The notes beneath the pieces were generated by a model. The model saw only the letters and a list, made by a program, of their open reading frames with translations, had not been told where the DNA came from and did no database searches. From contig CBDCJX010000011.1 in the NCBI GenBank assembly GCA_965218045.1, forward strand, positions 868,001 to 932,000: a stretch of 64,000 nt of DNA. The letters run 5' to 3'. The first letter of the stretch is position 1; every line of letters starts with the position of its first letter. Positions 60,452 through 64,000 of this stretch are shown here, piece after piece. This DNA is from CAVRCA01 sp965218045 (GTDB lineage Bacteria > Pseudomonadota > Alphaproteobacteria > Acetobacterales > Acetobacteraceae). A program made the translations under genes and the position numbers.

Positions 60452-61321
60452 ATGCTCGGCATGCTGACGATGCAGGCCGCCAACGGGCTGGTTCTCGGCT
60501 TTCTCTACGTGCTGATCGCGATCGGGCTGTCGATCATCTTCGGCCTGCTCGGCGTGGTGAACTTCGCCCACGGCGCGTTCTTCGCGCTCGGCGCCTACTT
60601 CGCGGTGACGTTGTTCGGCGTGCTCGGCTGGCCGGGCGTGGTGCTCGCCGTGCTGCTGGTCGGCGTCGTCGGAATGGCGGTCGAGATGCTGCTGATCCGC
60701 CGGCTCTACGGCAAGGACCCGCTGATCAGCCTGATCACCACCTTCGCCCTCGCCATGCTGATCGAGGCGCTGATCCGTGAAGTGTGGGGGCCGGCGGGTC
60801 TGCCGTTCAACCCGCCTGCGTTCCTGCGCGGGGCGCTGTTCTGGGGCCCGATCCTGATCACCAAGTATCGGCTCGCCGTGCTTGCCGTCACCGCCGCGTT
60901 GCTGGTCGGGCTGTGGGCGTTCCTGCGGTTCACGCCGCTCGGCCGCATTCTACGCGCCGGCGCGCGCGACGCGGAGATGGTCGGGCTGCTCGGCATCGAT
61001 CTGCCGCGCGTGCTCACCTTCACGTTCGGCCTCGGCTGCCTGTTCGCCGGTATCGCCGGGCTGCTGGCGGCGCCGCTCTGGACGGTAACGCCGTCGATGG
61101 GCACGGCGGCGATCATGCCGGCCTTCGTGGTGGTGACGATCGGCGGTCTCGGCTCCTATGTCGGCGCGATCATCGCCGGCTTGCTGGTCGGGATCGTCAC
61201 CGCGCTCACCATCCAGTTCGCACCGGCCGCGTCCAACGCCGCGATGTACGTCCTGATGGCGCTGATCCTGCTGGTGCGCCCGCGCGGCCTGCTGGGCGAG
61301 CGCTGGGAGCGCTTCGAGTGA
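60452..61321 (+). CDS. Branched-chain-type ABC permease, LivH-like
   Basis: A 289-residue inner-membrane permease with about eight helices: ANGLVLGFLYVLIAIGLSIIFGLLGVVNFAHGAFFALG is the LivH signature, and GARDAEMVGLLGIDLPRVLTFTFGLGCLFAGIAGLLAAP has the EAA-like cytoplasmic loop. It overlaps the next gene by 4 nt (GTGA). Confidence 0.94.
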   Translation: MLGMLTMQAANGLVLGFLYVLIAIGLSIIFGLLGVVNFAHGAFFALGAYFAVTLFGVLGWPGVVLAVLLVGVVGMAVEMLLIRRLYGKDPLISLITTFALAMLIEALIREVWGPAGLPFNPPAFLRGALFWGPILITKYRLAVLAVTAALLVGLWAFLRFTPLGRILRAGARDAEMVGLLGIDLPRVLTFTFGLGCLFAGIAGLLAAPLWTVTPSMGTAAIMPAFVVVTIGGLGSYVGAIIAGLLVGIVTALTIQFAPAASNAAMYVLMALILLVRPRGLLGERWERFE

Positions 61322-63831
61322 GGCGGTTCGCGCTGCATCCGGTACTGACGATGACGGCCGTGCTTGTGGCTCTCACTCTGCTCGCACCGTTGATCGGGCT
61401 GCCGCTCAGCCGGGTGACGGAGATCGCGATCTACACGCTGTACGGCGCGGCGGTTAACCTGCTGGTCGGCTACACCGGCCTCGTGCCGTTCGGCGCATCA
61501 GTGTTCTTTGGCTGCGCCACCTACGTGGTCGCCATCGTGCTGCTACGCGGCGCGGGCGGCGAGCTGGTGGCGCTCGGGCTGGCGGTGGTCTTCTCGCTGC
61601 TGCTCGGGCTGGCGCTCGGGCTCATCATCCTGCGCCGCCGCGGCTTGTATTTCTCGCTGCTCACTCTCGCCGCCTCGCAGATCGCCTTCGAGATCGCCTA
61701 CAAATGGACCGATTTCACCGGCGGCGAAAACGGCTTGCAGAATGTGCCCGTGCGCCTGCTCGGTGGCGGCGGCACCTTGCATGGTTTCGTCATCATCACC
61801 GTGCTGCTGGCTATGTGGCTGCTGTGGCATCTCGTGCACACGCCGTTCGGCCGCGTGTTGCAGGCGGTGCGCGACAACGAGCAGCGGGCGACCTGCCTCG
61901 GCTACGACACGTTCGCGATCAAGCTGCTCGGCTTCGCGATCACCGCGACCTTGGTCGGTTACGCCGGCGGGCTGCTCGCCCTGCTGCTGCGCGGCGCCTA
62001 CGCGGACAATCTGAGCTGGCAGCACGCCGGCGACGCGCTGCTGATGGCGGTGCTTGGCGGCATCCACCAGTTCCTCGGCCCGCTCTGGGGCGCGATCGCC
62101 TTTCTCTCGCTCGAGGACAAGCTGAGCTCACTCACCGAGAACTGGTGGCTGTTCTTCGCGCCGATCATCATGCTTTTTGCGCTCGGCTCGCCGGAGGGCA
62201 TCCAGGGTCTCGCTCAGCGTTTCCTCGGCCGCGAGCGCTGGACCCTAGTCCGTCCCGGCATCCCGCTCCGCCCCGCCCGCATCACGCCCTGGCGCAGCGC
62301 GGCGGGGGCGCTCGACCCACACGTTCCGCTGCTCACCGTCAGCGGGCTGCATAACCGGTTTGGCTCGTTGGTAACAGCCGACAACATCGCGCTCGACGTC
62401 TATCCGTTCCGGCTGCACAGCCTCATCGGCCCGAACGGCGCCGGCAAGACCACGCTGTTCAACATCCTCAGCGGTCTGCTTGCGCCCGACGCCGGGGAAA
62501 TCCGCTTCGCCGGTGAGAAGATCACGCGGATGCGGACGCACCGGCGCGCCCGGCTCGGCATCAGCCGCTCGTTCCAGATCCTCAGCGTGTTTCCGGCACT
62601 CAGCGCGTTCGAGAATGTCCGCATCGCCGTGCAGGCGCAAACCCGGTTTCGCCTCGATGTGTGGCGCGACGCGTATCGCCTCAGCGATGTGAACCAGCGC
62701 ACCTGGTCGCTGCTCGACGCGGTCGGGCTGGCTGATCGGGCGGCCGAGCCGTGCGCCAGCCTGCCGCATGGCGCGCGGCGCCTGCTGGAGATCGCCATCA
62801 CCCTGGCGGCGGATGCGAAGCTGCTGCTGCTCGACGAGCCGTTGGCGGGCCTCGCCGAGGCGGACCGCGAGGTCGTCGGCGCGTTGATCCGGCGCCTGGC
62901 GGAGCAGCACGCCGTGCTGCTCATCGAGCACGACATTGACCGCGTCCTCGCATTGTCGGACCGGATCAGCGTGTTGCATCAGGGTCGCCTGATCGCCGAT
63001 GGCCCACCGGGCGAAGTGGCGCGGGACCCGGCGGTTGTCACCGCCTATCTCGGCGCCGCGCGCACGGCCGCCGCTCCTTCTGTCGAACGGCGCGAGCTCG
63101 CGGCGGCCAAGCCGGTGTTGCAGCTCAAGCAGGTCTGCGCCGGATACGCCGGCAGCCGCATTCTCGATCGGCTCGATCTGGTGGTGCATGAGGGCGAGGC
63201 GGTAGCGCTGCTCGGACGCAACGGTGTGGGCAAGACGACCCTGCTGCGCGCCGTGATGGGCGTGGCGCAGGTCGACGCCGGACAGATCGTGCTGGATGGC
63301 AAACCGATCACCGGTGCGCGCCCGCACGCGATCAATCGCGCCGGCATCTCCATCGTGCCCGAGGGGCGTCGCCTGTTTCCCAATCTCACCGTCGTGGAGA
63401 ACCTGCGGATCGGCGCGCGACGCGGCGGCATCTCGCTCGACGCGGCGCTGGCGCTGTTCCCCCGACTGGGCACGTTGCGTCGCTCGCGCGCCGAGAGCTT
63501 GTCGGGGGGCGAGCGGCAGATGGTGGCGATCGCCCGGGCGCTGATGGTGCCGAGCCGGATCGTGCTGCTCGACGAGCCGTTCGAGGGCTTGGCGCCGGCG
63601 CTGGTCAAGGAGGTGATGGACGCGCTGGTGAGGCTGCGCGGCCGGGTCAGCATGGTGATCGTCGAGCACCATGCTGAGACCGTGCTGCCGATCGTTGACC
63701 GCGCCTATGTGCTGGTCAATGGTCGGTCGGCCTATGAGGGCAGCGCGCGGGCGCTGCAGATGGATACGGCGTTGCAGGCGCGCCTGCTTGGCGTCGTGCA
63801 GGCGGAGGGCGAGCCCGCCCTCGCGCAATAG
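61318..63831 (+). CDS. LivM-LivG-LivF triple fusion of a branched-chain-type ABC importer
   Basis: An 837-residue single polypeptide. Residues 1-320 form the second permease (LivM: YTLYGAAVNLLVGYTGLVPFGASVFFG, LGYDTFAIKLLGFAITATL). Residues 335-580 are the LivG-type ATPase (Walker A GPNGAGKT about 371; LLLLDEPLAG), whose signature is degenerate (LPHGARR instead of LSxGxxR). Residues 600-837 are the LivF-type ATPase (Walker A GRNGVGKT about 632, signature SLSGGERQM, VLLDEPFEG). The start is GTG at the LivH stop. The same frame is open far upstream but is inside livH. A LivMG fusion is common; joining LivF also is less so. Confidence 0.9.
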   Translation: MRRFALHPVLTMTAVLVALTLLAPLIGLPLSRVTEIAIYTLYGAAVNLLVGYTGLVPFGASVFFGCATYVVAIVLLRGAGGELVALGLAVVFSLLLGLALGLIILRRRGLYFSLLTLAASQIAFEIAYKWTDFTGGENGLQNVPVRLLGGGGTLHGFVIITVLLAMWLLWHLVHTPFGRVLQAVRDNEQRATCLGYDTFAIKLLGFAITATLVGYAGGLLALLLRGAYADNLSWQHAGDALLMAVLGGIHQFLGPLWGAIAFLSLEDKLSSLTENWWLFFAPIIMLFALGSPEGIQGLAQRFLGRERWTLVRPGIPLRPARITPWRSAAGALDPHVPLLTVSGLHNRFGSLVTADNIALDVYPFRLHSLIGPNGAGKTTLFNILSGLLAPDAGEIRFAGEKITRMRTHRRARLGISRSFQILSVFPALSAFENVRIAVQAQTRFRLDVWRDAYRLSDVNQRTWSLLDAVGLADRAAEPCASLPHGARRLLEIAITLAADAKLLLLDEPLAGLAEADREVVGALIRRLAEQHAVLLIEHDIDRVLALSDRISVLHQGRLIADGPPGEVARDPAVVTAYLGAARTAAAPSVERRELAAAKPVLQLKQVCAGYAGSRILDRLDLVVHEGEAVALLGRNGVGKTTLLRAVMGVAQVDAGQIVLDGKPITGARPHAINRAGISIVPEGRRLFPNLTVVENLRIGARRGGISLDAALALFPRLGTLRRSRAESLSGGERQMVAIARALMVPSRIVLLDEPFEGLAPALVKEVMDALVRLRGRVSMVIVEHHAETVLPIVDRAYVLVNGRSAYEGSARALQMDTALQARLLGVVQAEGEPALAQ

Positions 63832-63851
63832 CCTCAAGGGAGATCGCTGAA

Positions 63852-64000
63852 ATGAAACTCATCAACTCCGTCGGCCCCAACCCTCGCGTGGTGCGCGTGT
63901 TCATGGCCGAGCGCGGCCTTTCGCTCGACAAGCAGGACATCGACATCCGGGGTGGCGAGAACCGTCGCGAACCGCATCTGTCGCGCAACCCGTCGGGCCA
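63852..64000 (+). CDS. Glutathione S-transferase-like protein, N-terminal part
   Basis: The first 49 residues of a gene running off the window: MKLINSVGPNPRVVRVFMAE, then LDKQDIDIRGGENR, HLSRNPSG. This is the thioredoxin-like GST_N domain, with the usual Pro-rich end to come. GGGAG precedes the ATG. It follows the importer by 20 nt and is probably in the same operon. Confidence 0.8.
   Translation, partial: MKLINSVGPNPRVVRVFMAERGLSLDKQDIDIRGGENRREPHLSRNPSG

Noticed and set aside
60784..61317. N-terminal extension of the LivM-LivG-LivF frame
   Set aside because: The extension lies within livH in another frame; GTG at the livH stop gives the normal LivM start.

Overview
The window is a GC-rich stretch of an alphaproteobacterial chromosome, most likely from the family Acetobacteraceae (Rhodospirillales). 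The evidence is the rimP-nusA-ylxR-infB-rbfA-truB-rpsO-pnp order, a SAM-II riboswitch in front of metZ, many 4-nt ATGA/GTGA gene overlaps, and the gene content. There is no transposase, phage, plasmid or CRISPR signal. Family assignments come from reading motifs by eye, not from database searches.

Layout. 1-4996: 3' end of mfd, a glutathione S-transferase, an oligopeptide-type solute-binding protein, a FrnE-like DsbA protein, ndk and a DoxX protein. 5081-8387: a TPR/GT9-like gene, a locus rearranged by tandem duplication and insertion (an ORF with a near-ideal promoter and apparently leaderless mRNA, plus a decayed copy of the 3' end of the TPR/GT9 gene), a DUF6614-like gene and dodecin. 8381-12868: an AtzG-like/amidase/asparaginase operon divergent from an MFS transporter, then CsbD. 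13005-19717: flavin reductase, LivK-like protein, pcm with a duplicated start region, a lipoprotein, small proteins, a sterol-desaturase-family hydroxylase and a large exported RIFT-barrel-like protein. 19803-25886: inositol-phosphate synthase and a phosphatase facing a tight five-gene sugar operon (CgeB-like glycosyltransferase, nucleotidyltransferase, methyltransferase, glycosidase-like, GT9-like). 26032-32048: FAH-family hydrolase, a MoxR/VWA pair and a 1048-residue methyltransferase-GT4-GT2 fusion.

32108-46974: tRNA-Gly(CCC), SAM-II riboswitch-metZ, apaG and folE, then on the minus strand the transcription/translation operon from rimP to pnp, continuing into a nitronate-monooxygenase-like gene and gshB. 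rbfA is frameshifted here, and an intrinsic terminator sits on the 5' edge of rimP. 47063-53198: an MFS transporter, a second copy of the leaderless ORF, metK-trmB (trmB has no canonical start and may begin with CTG), a DUF423 protein and proline iminopeptidase. 53272-64000: a catabolic-looking region with a LtnD-like dehydrogenase, a solute-binding protein, a lone receiver domain, a 2-hydroxyacid dehydrogenase, an acyl-CoA-dehydrogenase-fold flavoprotein, and a branched-chain-type ABC importer whose second permease and both ATPases are one polypeptide, followed by the start of a GST.

The main themes are information processing (rimP-pnp, mfd, trmB, tRNA), methionine/SAM metabolism (metZ under SAM-II control, metK), surface glycan synthesis (three loci) and uptake/catabolism of small organic compounds. 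The least explained items are the two dispersed paralogous units with palindrome-bearing promoters and no room for a 5' leader, the tandem-duplication scar next to one of them, the CTG-start candidates at CTGA overlaps, and several short tandem repeats placed on gene ends or starts.
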